Shown piece by piece: positions 52,265 to 61,140 of a stretch of 64,000 bases of DNA. Made by a program: the position numbers and the translations under genes. Within the stretch, counting starts at the first letter, position 1. Every line of letters starts with the position of its first letter. The stretch is from Burkholderia sp. Bp8992 (lineage in GTDB: Bacteria > Pseudomonadota > Gammaproteobacteria > Burkholderiales > Burkholderiaceae), in NCBI RefSeq assembly GCF_003853705.1, contig NZ_QTQI01000023.1, positions 1 through 64,000 on the forward strand. Direction: 5' to 3'. The notes under the pieces are model-generated. The model saw only the letters and a program-made list of their open reading frames with translations. It searched no databases and had not been told where the DNA came from.

Positions 52265-53755
52265 TCAATACCCGATCCACACCGCGAACGTCAGCACGAC
52301 GCACGACAGCGCGAGCAGGATCGCGAACAGCGGCAGCACGAAGCGGATCCACGCGCCGAAGTCGACGCGTGCCGTCGCGAGATACGCGAGCAGCATGCCG
52401 GACGTCGGCGTGACGAGGTTCGTCAGCCCGCCGCCCAGCACGAACGCGAGCACCGACGTCTGGCCGCTTACGCCGGACAGCTGCGCGATCGGCCCGATGA
52501 TCGGCATGCTGACCGCGGCCTTGCCCGACACCGACGGAATGAACACGTCGAGCACCATCTGCACGCCCATCAGCCCGTTCGCGACCCACACCGGCGACTG
52601 TCCGTCCGCGAGCCGCGTGAAGAAATGGATCAGCGTGTCGAGCACGAGGCTGTTCTGCAGCAGCAGTTCGACCGAAGCGGCGAGCCCCATCAGCAGCGCG
52701 GCGAGGATCATGTTCTTCATCCCGTCGACGAACGCGTCGGCCGCGCTGCGCGAATCGAGCCGGCCGATGACGGCCGTCGCGATACTCACGGCCGCGTAGA
52801 ACGCTGCGAGTTCGACGTTGCCCCATTTCAGTTCGCGCGTGCCGTAGATCAGCATGGCGACGGCGGCGGCGAACACGACGAGCGTGGCCTTGTGGCGCAG
52901 CGACAGCTTCGCGGCCGCGTGCGCGGCGTGACCGGCGGCTGTTTGCCCGGCGCGATAGCCGGTGTTGCGCACATGGCGCAGCAGGTACAGGATGCCGATC
53001 GTCAGGAATACGACGAACACGGCGGCGCGCAGCGCGACGCCGCTGAACAGCGGCACGCCGACGAGCGGCTGCGCGACGGCGAGCGCGAGCGGGTTCGTGA
53101 CCGACGCGATATAGCCGATCTTCGCGGCGAGGGCGACGAGCGCGACCGCGAACAGGTCGGAGAGCCCCAGGCGCCGCGCGATCACGACGACCATCGGAAT
53201 GATCACGAGGTACTCGGAGATGAAGCCGAGCAGCGTGCTGCCGAGCCCGATCAGGATCATCAGCATCGGCGTCAGCAGGTACGCGTTGTTGCCGGTCAAC
53301 TGCAGCAGCCGGTCGATGCCCGCATCGACGACGCCCGTGCGGCGCATCACGCCGAACATCCCGCCGACGAACATCACCATCACGATCAGCGGCGCGTTCT
53401 TCAACAGCCCCTGCGGCACCACGACGAACGCGGACACGAGGCTCGCCGGCATCGCCTGCGTGGGCGTGCTGTGGCTGACGGCCGGCGCGACGAGCGTCGA
53501 CAGCGTCGTCGTCTTCGGCACCACATGATAGGTGCCCGGCACGACGAGCCGGCCGTTGCGCTCGAAGTGGCCGGCGTCGACGATCCACGTGAGCGCGATC
53601 GCGACGGCCAGTACCCACAGCATCATCACGACCGGGTGCAGCATCTTGCCGTGCGGATGCGGCACGTGGCCGGCGGGTGCGGCCGGATCGTCGGCCGCGC
53701 GCGTGGCGGGGGCGGCGCCGTGCGCGCCGGCCGGGTTCGGGGAAGGGGCGGACAT
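52265..53755 (-). CDS. DcuC/YfcC-family carrier
   Basis: A 496-residue inner-membrane protein with about 12 hydrophobic segments, of the C4-dicarboxylate anaerobic carrier-like family (PF03606). Visible marks are MLHPVVMMLWVLAVAIALTWI, then FVGGMFGVMRRTGVVDAGIDRLL, LGSTLLGFISEYLVIIPMVVVIARRLG (in parts), IGYIASVTNPLALAVAQPL, FIPSVSGKAAVSMPIIGPIAQL and GGGLTNLVTPTSGMLLAYLA. Members are annotated as dicarboxylate, amino acid or peptide carriers. It closes an operon with an IclR regulator and a formylglutamate-amidohydrolase-like enzyme. Confidence 0.83.
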   Translation of the reverse strand: MSAPSPNPAGAHGAAPATRAADDPAAPAGHVPHPHGKMLHPVVMMLWVLAVAIALTWIVDAGHFERNGRLVVPGTYHVVPKTTTLSTLVAPAVSHSTPTQAMPASLVSAFVVVPQGLLKNAPLIVMVMFVGGMFGVMRRTGVVDAGIDRLLQLTGNNAYLLTPMLMILIGLGSTLLGFISEYLVIIPMVVVIARRLGLSDLFAVALVALAAKIGYIASVTNPLALAVAQPLVGVPLFSGVALRAAVFVVFLTIGILYLLRHVRNTGYRAGQTAAGHAAHAAAKLSLRHKATLVVFAAAVAMLIYGTRELKWGNVELAAFYAAVSIATAVIGRLDSRSAADAFVDGMKNMILAALLMGLAASVELLLQNSLVLDTLIHFFTRLADGQSPVWVANGLMGVQMVLDVFIPSVSGKAAVSMPIIGPIAQLSGVSGQTSVLAFVLGGGLTNLVTPTSGMLLAYLATARVDFGAWIRFVLPLFAILLALSCVVLTFAVWIGY

Positions 53756-53784
53756 CGGATCCTCGTCGAAGAAGGAGCGGGCCG

Positions 53785-54558
53785 TCAGGCCGGTTGCAGC
53801 GCGGCGCGCGCCGGGACGTAGCCGAGTTCGGCGGAAATCGCGTGGCTGCACGCCTGCAGGCGTTCGAGATAGTCGGGAATGTCGGCGTGGCTCACGCGTA
53901 CCTCGGGGCCCGTCACGCTGACCGATGCAACCGTCGCGCCCGTCAGGTCGCGCACCGGCACGGCGATCCCGACTGCGCCGGGCGTTACCTCGCCGCTGCT
54001 CACCGCATAGCCCTTGCGCGCGACGGCGTCGAGTTCGCCGGCCAGCTTCGCCGGATCGTCGGCCTGCCCGTTGCGGCGCAGTTGCACGAGATATGCGTCG
54101 CGCACGGCATCCGGCGCGAACGCGAGCAGCACCTTGCCCGACGCGCCGAAGTGGATCGGCCGGCGGTTGCCGACCGCACCGACGGAGCGAACCGCGTGCG
54201 TCGTTTCGCAGCGTGCGACGCACACCGATTCGAGCCCTTCGCGCACGCGCAACACGATCGTTTCGTTGATCGCCTGGTTGAGCGCGAGCATGTGCCGGTG
54301 CGCGGCGCGCACGAGCGCGTTCTGCTGCGACGCGGCCACGCCGATCACGAACGCCTGCGGGCCGAGCGCATAGGTGGACGTGCGCGCGTCCTGTACGACG
54401 AAGCGGTGCAGTTCGAGCGTGCACAGCATCCGGTACGTGCGCGACTTGTTGATGCCGAGTTGCGACGCCAGCTCGGTCACGCCGAGGTTCGGGTGCTCGG
54501 CCACGTAGGTCAGCAGCTTCAGCGCGCTGTCGACGGCGTCGACGATGTAGGTCGTCAT
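53785..54558 (-). CDS. IclR-family transcriptional regulator
   Basis: A 257-residue IclR protein with the helix-turn-helix YVAEHPNLGVTELASQLGINKSRTYRMLCTLELHRFV (in parts), TSTYALGPQAFVIG, and the effector domain with RRPIHFGASGKVLLAF and GVTPGAVGIAVPVRD-like segments. Its ATG overlaps the amidohydrolase gene stop by 4 nt, so it is coupled to it. The paired palindromes in the divergent porin region are its likely sites. Confidence 0.87.
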   Translation of the reverse strand: MTTYIVDAVDSALKLLTYVAEHPNLGVTELASQLGINKSRTYRMLCTLELHRFVVQDARTSTYALGPQAFVIGVAASQQNALVRAAHRHMLALNQAINETIVLRVREGLESVCVARCETTHAVRSVGAVGNRRPIHFGASGKVLLAFAPDAVRDAYLVQLRRNGQADDPAKLAGELDAVARKGYAVSSGEVTPGAVGIAVPVRDLTGATVASVSVTGPEVRVSHADIPDYLERLQACSHAISAELGYVPARAALQPA

Positions 54559-55454
54559 GCGAGGTCTCCCGACGACGCGATGCGCGTACGCACGTAATCG
54601 GCGAGCGCGTCGAGGTACGCGTCGACCGATCGCTTCAGTGCGGCGAAGCCTGCGTTCCTGGCGAACGCGGCTTCGTCCATGTACAGCGCGCGGTTGAATT
54701 CGATCTGGATGCCGTGGCGCTGCTGCGCCGGATCGGCGAGCGCGGTCAGCAGGTCGCCGCCCTGATACGGGTCGTTGATCCGCACGCGGTAGCCGGCGTC
54801 GGCGAACCATTGTGCGGTCCACGCGGTGAACGCCGGGTTGGCGGTCGACCCGCGCCGGTCGCTGACGACGACGTCCGGCCGCAGCGCGCCCGCGTCGACG
54901 TTCATCGCGTTGCCGCGCGACTTCATCGAATGGCAGTCGATGTGCCACAGCGCGCCGTGCGCGGCATGCAGCGGCTCGGCGATGCCGGCGAGCGCACGGC
55001 GGTACGGCAGGTAGTACGCGTCGATCCGGTGGCGCACTTCGGCGAGCGACAGCTTGCGGTCGTACAGCGGCACGCCGGGCAGCGCGTCGCGCCGGATCAG
55101 CCCCATCCCGCGCTGCGTGTACGGCTGCGGCGAAAGCGGCTCGGGCCACGGCTCGGCGAGCAGCGTTTCATCGATGTCGGTTTTCGCGCGGTTCGGATCG
55201 ATGTACGCGCGCGGGAACGTCGCGGCGAGCAGCGTGCCGCCGCGTGCGGGCGCGCCGGCCCACAGTTCGTCGACGTAGGCGTCCCACGTCGTGCGGATCG
55301 CGTCGTCGGGCGCGACGGTCGCGAAGTCCGGCGGATACGCGATGCCGCTGTGCGGCGAGTCGACGACGATCGGCAGGGCCGGCACCGTCGGTGTCACGAC
55401 GAAATACGCGGGCAATGCATCGGCAGTCGCGTTGTTGCAATTAAACGTCAGCAT
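54555..55454 (-). CDS. N-formylglutamate amidohydrolase family protein
   Basis: A 299-residue hydrolase of the HutG/FGase family (PF05013). It shows ALPIVVDSPHSGIAYPPDF with the metal-binding histidine, DAYVDELWAGAPARGGTLLAATFPRAYIDPNRAKTDID (in parts), ALWHIDCHSMKS and IQIEFNRALYMDEAAF with the active-site Glu. It hydrolyses N-formyl-L-glutamate or related N-acyl amino acids. No other histidine-use gene is near, so a role with the linked carrier and porin in using an exogenous N-acyl compound is more likely than the Hut pathway. Confidence 0.83.
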   Translation of the reverse strand: MLTFNCNNATADALPAYFVVTPTVPALPIVVDSPHSGIAYPPDFATVAPDDAIRTTWDAYVDELWAGAPARGGTLLAATFPRAYIDPNRAKTDIDETLLAEPWPEPLSPQPYTQRGMGLIRRDALPGVPLYDRKLSLAEVRHRIDAYYLPYRRALAGIAEPLHAAHGALWHIDCHSMKSRGNAMNVDAGALRPDVVVSDRRGSTANPAFTAWTAQWFADAGYRVRINDPYQGGDLLTALADPAQQRHGIQIEFNRALYMDEAAFARNAGFAALKRSVDAYLDALADYVRTRIASSGDLA

Positions 55455-55500
55455 GGGGATCAGGTTCTTTACCTAGTTTCTCGAAGTATCTCGGGCGTTT

Positions 55501-55517
55501 GTTTTAATCATTAAAAC
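55501..55517. promoter_or_regulatory. Palindromic IclR-type operator 1
   Basis: GTTTTAAT-C-ATTAAAAC is a perfect 17-bp inverted repeat 47 bp upstream of the amidohydrolase start. Confidence 0.6.
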
Positions 55518-55730
55518 AGCGTATCAATATTTCACAACGACTGAAAATCGCGGTCAAGGGCTTTTTGCGATACCGGGATTGCACGCCATGATCGGGCTGT
55601 AATGCCCGTCAGTATTGGATGTGTTTCATTCCTCGAAACGCCTGGTGATTCGGGGGTATTTGACTCCCGTGCGCGATTTTTGGCATCGCTTGACGCTTCA
55701 AATCACCGAATTCGACAATGAATAAGACGA

Positions 55731-55749
55731 TGTTTTATTCAATAAAACA
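55731..55749. promoter_or_regulatory. Palindromic IclR-type operator 2
   Basis: TGTTTTATT-C-AATAAAACA is a perfect 19-bp inverted repeat 54 bp upstream of the porin start and just downstream of its likely promoter. Its core differs from operator 1 by a symmetrical exchange only. Confidence 0.6.
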
Positions 55750-55802
55750 CGTTTCGAGCGAAATAAATCGCTCCCCATATTCAATTGTTAAAAGGGTCGG
55801 AG

Positions 55803-56906
55803 ATGAAACGAAAAGGGATGGCAGTCGTGCTGGCGGGTATCGCAACGGCGGCGGGTGCGATGCACGTGCATGCACAGTCGAGCGTGACGCTGTACGGCGT
55901 GGTCGATTCGGGGATCACGTACACGAACAACCAGAATGGCCACGCCGCATGGCAGGCGACCGGCGGCAACGAGCAGGGCACGCGGTTCGGGCTGTTCGGC
56001 AAGGAAGATCTCGGCGGCGGCACGCGCGCGGTGTTCCGGCTCGAGAACGGCTTCAACATCGAGAGCGGCGCCGCGAGCCAGGGCGGCCGGCTGTTCGGGC
56101 GCCGGGCCTACGTGGGGCTGGAAAACGACCGCTGGGGCACGCTGACGATGGGCCGCCAGTACAACGCGGCGCAGGAAGTGCTCGAGCCGCTGCAGATCGG
56201 CGCGACCACGGCGCTCACGCAGTACGCGCTGCATCCGTTCGACACCGACGACCTGAACAACACGTTCCGCACCAACAACTCGGTGCAGTACCAGACGCCT
56301 ACGTGGTACGGCTTGCGTGCAGTCGGCCTGTACGGCTTCTCGAATTCGACGTCGTTCGCGCAGAACCGCGTGTGGAGCGTCGGCACGAGCTACGAAAACG
56401 GGCCGCTGCAACTCGGCGCGGCCTACGTGCGCGTCGATCATCCGGCCATCGACACGACCGGCGCGGCGGCGTCCGACAACTACTACACGTTCATCAAGGG
56501 CGTGACGCGCCAGCAGATCTGGGGCGCGGGCGGCGCGTATGCGTGGGGCGCCGCGACGTTCGGGCTGCTGTACACGAGCTCGCTGTTCAACCTGCAGACG
56601 GGCGGTGCGATGCGCTTCAACAACTACGAGGGCAGCGTGCGCTACCTGATGACGCCCACGCTGCAATTCGCGCTCGGCGAAACCTATACGCAGGCGCTCG
56701 CGTCGCAGGGGCCGAAGCCGAGTTCGCACTACCTGCAGACGAGCGTCGGTGCGCAGTATTTCCTGTCGAAGCGCACCGATATCTACGTGAATGCGTTTTA
56801 CCAGCGCGCATCGTCGAACGCGGTGGCCGCGATCGAAGGGATCTCCAACCCGTCGAGCACGCGCACGCAGATCGTCGCGGTGACCGGCATCCGCCACAAG
56901 TTCTGA
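55803..56906 (+). CDS. Gram-negative trimeric porin (OmpC-like, Burkholderia type)
   Basis: A 367-residue outer-membrane porin: signal peptide with GMAVVLAGIATAAGAMHVHA, then SSVTLYGVVDSGITYTNNQ, the EQGTRFGLFGKEDLGGGTRAVFRLENGF (in parts) strands, GRRAYVGLENDRWGTLTMGRQY, the loop region, and a terminal strand ending in Phe (GIRHKF) as needed for outer-membrane assembly. GGAG precedes the ATG at 55803. It is divergent from the amidohydrolase/IclR/carrier operon and probably admits the same compound. Confidence 0.92.
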   Translation: MKRKGMAVVLAGIATAAGAMHVHAQSSVTLYGVVDSGITYTNNQNGHAAWQATGGNEQGTRFGLFGKEDLGGGTRAVFRLENGFNIESGAASQGGRLFGRRAYVGLENDRWGTLTMGRQYNAAQEVLEPLQIGATTALTQYALHPFDTDDLNNTFRTNNSVQYQTPTWYGLRAVGLYGFSNSTSFAQNRVWSVGTSYENGPLQLGAAYVRVDHPAIDTTGAAASDNYYTFIKGVTRQQIWGAGGAYAWGAATFGLLYTSSLFNLQTGGAMRFNNYEGSVRYLMTPTLQFALGETYTQALASQGPKPSSHYLQTSVGAQYFLSKRTDIYVNAFYQRASSNAVAAIEGISNPSSTRTQIVAVTGIRHKF

Positions 56907-56939
56907 CGCGGCGGCAGGCCCAGGGTGCGCGCTGCCCGC

Positions 56940-57776
56940 TTAAAGCCGGATCAGCGCCGCGCCGGCCACCACCAGCGCGCACGCGGCGAGCCGCTGCGCG
57001 CCGGGCCGCTCGCGCATCACGAACCAGCCGATCGCGACCGCGAAGATCGAGCTCGTTTCGCGTAGCGCCGATACCGTCGCGACCGGCAGGTGCCGGTACG
57101 CGAGGATCATGATCCCGTAGGCGGCAAGCGAGATCGTGCCGGCGATCGCACCCTGCACGAGCGCGGTGCGCGACGCGAGTACCGCGCGCGGGCCGCCGCG
57201 CAGCGCGCAGACGAGCACGAGCTGCGGCACGCTCCACAGCAGGTACACCCACGCGATGTAGCCGAGCGCGCTGCCGGAAATGCGCGAGCCGATCCCGTCG
57301 CAGATCGAATACGCGGCGATGAACACGCCGGTGAGCAGCGCATACGGCACGCCTTCTCCGGAGAACCGGAAGCCGCGCCGCAGCGCGAGCGACATGATGC
57401 CGAACGACACGAGCGCGATGCCCGCGAAGCCGAACGGCGTCGGCCGCTCGTGCAGCAGCGCGAGCGCCAGCACCGATACGAGCAGCGGCGCGAGGCCGCG
57501 CGCGATCGGATAGATCTGCCCGAACTCGCCGCTGCGGTACGCGCGCGCCAGCGTGAAGCAGTACGCGACCTCGAGCGCGGCCGAGGCGGCGATGTACGGC
57601 CACGCGGCGGGTGCCGGCACGGGCAGCAGCGCGGCGCCGGCGGCGCCGAACGCGAGATACGGCAGCGCCATCGTGCCGAGCTGGACGAGCCGGTCTTCGC
57701 TGACATGGAGGAAGGCGTTCCAGATGGCGTGCAGCAGCGCGGAGCACAGCACGAGGCCGATGAACAGGTGATCCAT
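56940..57776 (-). CDS. DMT-superfamily (EamA) transporter
   Basis: A 278-residue inner-membrane protein with ten hydrophobic segments in two EamA halves. Marks are LLHAIWNAFLHVSEDRL near the N-terminus, AYRSGEFGQIYPIARGLAPLLVSVLALALLHERP (in parts), ISLAAYGIMILAYRHLPVATVSALRETSSIFAVAIGWFVMRERP (in parts), the last with the characteristic E-R-P after helix 9. Substrate unknown. It is convergent with the porin and divergent from selD. Confidence 0.83.
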   Translation of the reverse strand: MDHLFIGLVLCSALLHAIWNAFLHVSEDRLVQLGTMALPYLAFGAAGAALLPVPAPAAWPYIAASAALEVAYCFTLARAYRSGEFGQIYPIARGLAPLLVSVLALALLHERPTPFGFAGIALVSFGIMSLALRRGFRFSGEGVPYALLTGVFIAAYSICDGIGSRISGSALGYIAWVYLLWSVPQLVLVCALRGGPRAVLASRTALVQGAIAGTISLAAYGIMILAYRHLPVATVSALRETSSIFAVAIGWFVMRERPGAQRLAACALVVAGAALIRL

Positions 57777-57882
57777 GAACGAAGGTGCGGACGGAGGCGG
57801 GAGCGGGGCAGCGCCGTCAATTATGTGGGTATCCGGCGCGCACGCACGGAATTGTCGATAATAGAACGTTGTTATTCACCGG

Positions 57883-58956
57883 ATGCCGACGATGACCGAA
57901 GCCACCCAAGCCCAGCCTGCCGTTCCGCGCCTCACGAGCCTGTCGCACGGGGGCGGCTGCGGCTGCAAGATCGCACCGGGCGTGCTGTCCGAGCTGCTGA
58001 AGCGCGCGACGCCGCCCGCGCTGTTCCCGGACCTGCTGGTCGGCACCGAGACGTCCGACGACGCGGCCGTCTACCGGCTCAACGACGAGCAGGCGATCGT
58101 CGCGACCACCGATTTCTTCATGCCGATCGTCGACGATCCGTTCGACTTCGGCCGCATCGCGGCGACCAACGCGCTGTCCGACGTGTATGCGATGGGCGGC
58201 AAGCCGATCCTCGCGCTCGCGCTGGTCGGCATGCCGATCAACGTGCTGCCGCACGAAACGATCGCGGCCGTGCTGCGCGGCGGCGAATCGGTGTGCGCGG
58301 ACGCCGGCATTCCGGTCGCGGGCGGCCATTCGATCGATTCGGTCGAGCCGATCTACGGGCTCGCGGCGATCGGCGTCGTGCATCCGTCGCGCGTGAAGCG
58401 CAATGCGGCCGCGCGTGCGGGCGACGTACTCGTGCTCGGCAAGCCGCTCGGCGTCGGCGTGCTGTCGGCCGCACTGAAGAAGAACCAGCTCGACGCCGAC
58501 GGGTACGCGCAGATGGTCGCGACGACCACCAAGCTGAACCGGCCGGGCGCGGAGCTGGCCGCATTGCCGGGCGTGCATGCGCTGACCGACGTCACGGGCT
58601 TCGGGCTGCTCGGCCATACGCTCGAACTGGCGCGCGGCGCGCAGCTGACCGCACGCGTGCACTATGCGTCGCTGCCGTGGCTCGCCGGCGTCGAGACGTT
58701 CGTCGCCGATGGCGTGTTCACCGGCGCGTCGGGCCGCAACTGGGCCGCATACGGCACCGACGTGCGGCTCGCCGACGGCCTGCCGCCTGTCGCGCAGGCG
58801 CTGTTGACCGATCCGCAGACGTCGGGCGGCCTGCTCGTCGCGTGCGCGCCGGACGCGGTCGACGACGTGCTCGCGTGTTTCCGTGCCGACGGTTTCGACC
58901 GCGCGGTCGTGATCGGCGAGATGGTGGACGGGCCCGCACGCGTCGACGTCGCCTGA
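57883..58956 (+). CDS. selD: Selenide, water dikinase
   Basis: A 357-residue (354 from the ATG at 57892) selenophosphate synthetase. The catalytic motif is GGGCGCKIAP with Cys, not selenocysteine, at the reactive position and the essential Lys. TSDDAAVYRL, VATTDFFMPIVDDPFDFGRIAATNALSDVYAMGG (in parts), GGHSIDSVEPIYG, LVLGKPLGVGVLSAA and DVTGFGLLGHTLELA follow. It makes selenophosphate from selenide and ATP for selenoprotein or tRNA modification. The partner genes selA, selB or selU are not in the window. Confidence 0.94.
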   Translation: MPTMTEATQAQPAVPRLTSLSHGGGCGCKIAPGVLSELLKRATPPALFPDLLVGTETSDDAAVYRLNDEQAIVATTDFFMPIVDDPFDFGRIAATNALSDVYAMGGKPILALALVGMPINVLPHETIAAVLRGGESVCADAGIPVAGGHSIDSVEPIYGLAAIGVVHPSRVKRNAAARAGDVLVLGKPLGVGVLSAALKKNQLDADGYAQMVATTTKLNRPGAELAALPGVHALTDVTGFGLLGHTLELARGAQLTARVHYASLPWLAGVETFVADGVFTGASGRNWAAYGTDVRLADGLPPVAQALLTDPQTSGGLLVACAPDAVDDVLACFRADGFDRAVVIGEMVDGPARVDVA

Positions 58957-59028
58957 CGCTCGATTCACACACCGGATCGTTTTGGCGTCGCTAGAATCGA
59001 TGCCTTTCCTCGAAGGCATCGACGACCG

Positions 59029-59622
59029 GTGAACGACTTCCTGTTCGGGCTGATGATCGCGCTGTCGGTCGGGCCCGTCGCGCTGATGATCGCGAACTAC
59101 GGCATGCGCGCCGGCACGGCGACCGGCGTGCGCGCGGCAATCGGCGTGGCCACCGCGGACGGCTGCTATGCGGTCGTCGCGTTCACGATCGGCGCGCTGC
59201 TCGCAAGTACGCTCGCGTCGCATCTGTCGCTGTTCCGTATCGTCGGCGCATGTGTGTTGCTCGCGATGGGCACGCGGATGCTGTGGCAGGCACTGCGTGA
59301 CCGGCGCCGCACGCTCGATGGCGACGCATCGCCGCCGCCGGGCGATCGCCCGTTCATGTCGATGTTCTTCGTCACGCTCGCTAACCCGCTGACCATCCTG
59401 CTGTTCTACGGCTACGCAACGGCTGCCGCCGGCGCGCACCGGCACTGGCTGCTCGGCGCCGCTTGCGTGTTCGCGGGCAGCCTCGCGGGTCAGCTCGTGT
59501 TCGCGTTCGGCGGCAGCGCGATCGGTCGTTTCGTGAAATCGCCGCGGTGGCTCGCGGCGAGCCACGTGGTCGCCGCACTTGTCGTGCTCGGTTACGGCGT
59601 CGCGGGGCTGATGCGCGTGTAG
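59029..59622 (+). CDS. LysE-family amino acid exporter
   Basis: A 197-residue inner-membrane protein of the LysE/RhtB superfamily. It has six hydrophobic segments, GLMIALSVGPVALMIANYGMRAGTATGVRAAIGVATADGCY (in parts) at the N-terminus, MGTRMLWQALRDRRR, and FFVTLANPLTILLFYGYA in the second half. The start is the GTG at 59029, where the family N-terminus begins; no ATG is available upstream. It lies 72 bp after selD on the same strand, but a link between them is not evident. Confidence 0.82.
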   Translation: MNDFLFGLMIALSVGPVALMIANYGMRAGTATGVRAAIGVATADGCYAVVAFTIGALLASTLASHLSLFRIVGACVLLAMGTRMLWQALRDRRRTLDGDASPPPGDRPFMSMFFVTLANPLTILLFYGYATAAAGAHRHWLLGAACVFAGSLAGQLVFAFGGSAIGRFVKSPRWLAASHVVAALVVLGYGVAGLMRV

Positions 59623-59852
59623 TACCGTACGAAACGATTGACGTCGCACCTGGCGACCAACCCGATAGCATTCCTGATGTTTGCAATACGGCGGCGAACG
59701 CGTGCATTCCATCACGCAACACGCGTCCATTCGCACGAAACACCGCGGGCCGTTTCGTAGTCGGGTTCCGCATTGCGTACGCCCGTTCTATACTCCCTCG
59801 CGCAGTCTCCGACAGCCGTTCTCACCCAACATCATCGAAACAAGGAACGCCG

Positions 59853-60932
59853 ATGCTGACTCGCTCCATTCTTTCTGCTGCTGCATTCTCGCTCGCAGCC
59901 TGTGCCACTGCGCCGTCGATCGCGCAGGACAACCAGGGCAACAATGCGGGCAACAACGCATTCGCCGAGACCGGTGCACAGGGCCGCCCGGTCAAGGTCA
60001 TGATCATCACGATGTTCGGTCCGGAGGGCCAGGCGTGGCTCGACCGGCTCGGCCCGTGGCGTGACATCACCGTGCCGGGCCTGTCGCCCGACTACCCGGC
60101 CGTTCACTGCAACAAGCAGGACGTGTGCGTCGTGACGACCGGCATGGGCTATGCGAACGCGTCGGCGACGATCATGGCGCTCACGTTCTCGCAGCGCTTC
60201 GATCTGCGCCGCACGTATTTCCTGATCTCCGGCATCGCGGGCGTCGACCCCGCGCAAGGCACGGTCGGCTCGGCCGCGTGGTCGAAGTACCTCGTCGATT
60301 TCAGCCTGCAGTGGGAGCTCGATGCGCGCGAGATTCCGGCCGGCTGGAATACGGGCTTTCTCGGCATCAACACGAAGAGCCCGAACGACAAGCCGCCGCT
60401 CGACTATCGCACCGAAGTGTTCCAGCTCAACCCGCAGCTGACCGACGCGGCGGTCGCGCTGTCGCGCAACGTCGTGCTCGCCGACAGCGCGCAGGCACAG
60501 GCCGCGCGCGCGAAGTTCACGTATGCGCCGGCGAACCGGCCGCCGACGGTGATCCAGTGCGACACGTCATCGGGCAACACGTGGTTCTCGGGCACGCTGA
60601 TCGGCGAACGCGCGCGGCAGTGGACGAAGATCCTGACCGACGGCAAGGGCACCTATTGCATGACCGCGCAGGAAGACAACGCGACGTATGAAGCGCTCAA
60701 GCGTGCGGCGAGCGTGAAGCGGGTCGACCTGTCGCGCGTCGCGGTGCTGCGGACGGGTTCCGATTTCGACCGGCCGTATGCGGGGCAGACGAGTGCCGAC
60801 AACCTGCTGAACTACGCGGACCAGGGCGGCTTCGCCCCGGCGACCGAAAACCTGTACCGCGCGGGCAATCCGCTCGTGCAGGACATCGTCACGCACTGGG
60901 GCGAATGGCGCGACGGCGTGCCGCGCCGGTGA
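59853..60932 (+). CDS. Purine nucleoside permease family (NUP, PF06516) protein, probable lipoprotein
   Basis: A 359-residue protein. The signal peptide ends in the lipobox LAAC at residues 14-17, so the mature protein is likely lipid-anchored. The body has VKVMIITMFGPEGQAWLDRL, then VCVVTTGMGYANASATIMALTFS, YFLISGIAGVDPAQGTVGSAAWSKYLVDFSLQWELD (in parts), and MTAQEDNATYEALKRAA. This is the NUP family named from a yeast nucleoside transporter, but the fold resembles nucleoside phosphorylases; the bacterial role may be hydrolysis or binding at the cell envelope. AAGGAA precedes the ATG. Confidence 0.8.
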   Translation: MLTRSILSAAAFSLAACATAPSIAQDNQGNNAGNNAFAETGAQGRPVKVMIITMFGPEGQAWLDRLGPWRDITVPGLSPDYPAVHCNKQDVCVVTTGMGYANASATIMALTFSQRFDLRRTYFLISGIAGVDPAQGTVGSAAWSKYLVDFSLQWELDAREIPAGWNTGFLGINTKSPNDKPPLDYRTEVFQLNPQLTDAAVALSRNVVLADSAQAQAARAKFTYAPANRPPTVIQCDTSSGNTWFSGTLIGERARQWTKILTDGKGTYCMTAQEDNATYEALKRAASVKRVDLSRVAVLRTGSDFDRPYAGQTSADNLLNYADQGGFAPATENLYRAGNPLVQDIVTHWGEWRDGVPRR

Positions 60933-60958
60933 AATCCACGCGACATCTCAGTCGAGGG

Positions 60959-61051
60959 TCAATGCGAATGCGGCGCGGAACGGAACGGCGTCCAGACCGG
61001 CGTGGTGTCGTCCCAGTGATCGAGCGGCGAAGGAAGTTGATCGTTCATCAT
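60959..61051 (-). CDS. Small hypothetical ORF (30 residues)
   Basis: A short frame opens with two ATGs after an AGGAG at good spacing and ends at 60959-60961. The peptide is MMNDQLPSPLDHWDDTTPVW plus ten residues, rich in Pro, Asp and Trp and with no hydrophobic segment. It lies 89 bp downstream of the DUF4148 gene on the same strand. Only the ribosome binding site and codon use support it. Confidence 0.35.
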   Translation of the reverse strand: MMNDQLPSPLDHWDDTTPVWTPFRSAPHSH

Positions 61052-61140
61052 GTACTCCTGCAACTAACTGACTCAACGAGTCGTCGATAGGTGTGTCGCG
61101 ACGCCGCGCGCGGGGCAACCCGCTGCGCGGCGTTGCACTT

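Larger units (their letters stand above)
55455..55802. promoter_or_regulatory. Divergent control region between the amidohydrolase operon and the porin gene
   Basis: This 348-bp AT-rich spacer holds the two operators listed separately and, for the porin, a plausible promoter TTGACG (55690-55695) with GACAAT 18 bp on. No gene is seen in it. Confidence 0.5.

Noticed and set aside
54555-55454. Calling the amidohydrolase HutG of histidine use
   Set aside because: The fold fits, but no hut genes are nearby and the operon holds an IclR regulator and carrier instead.
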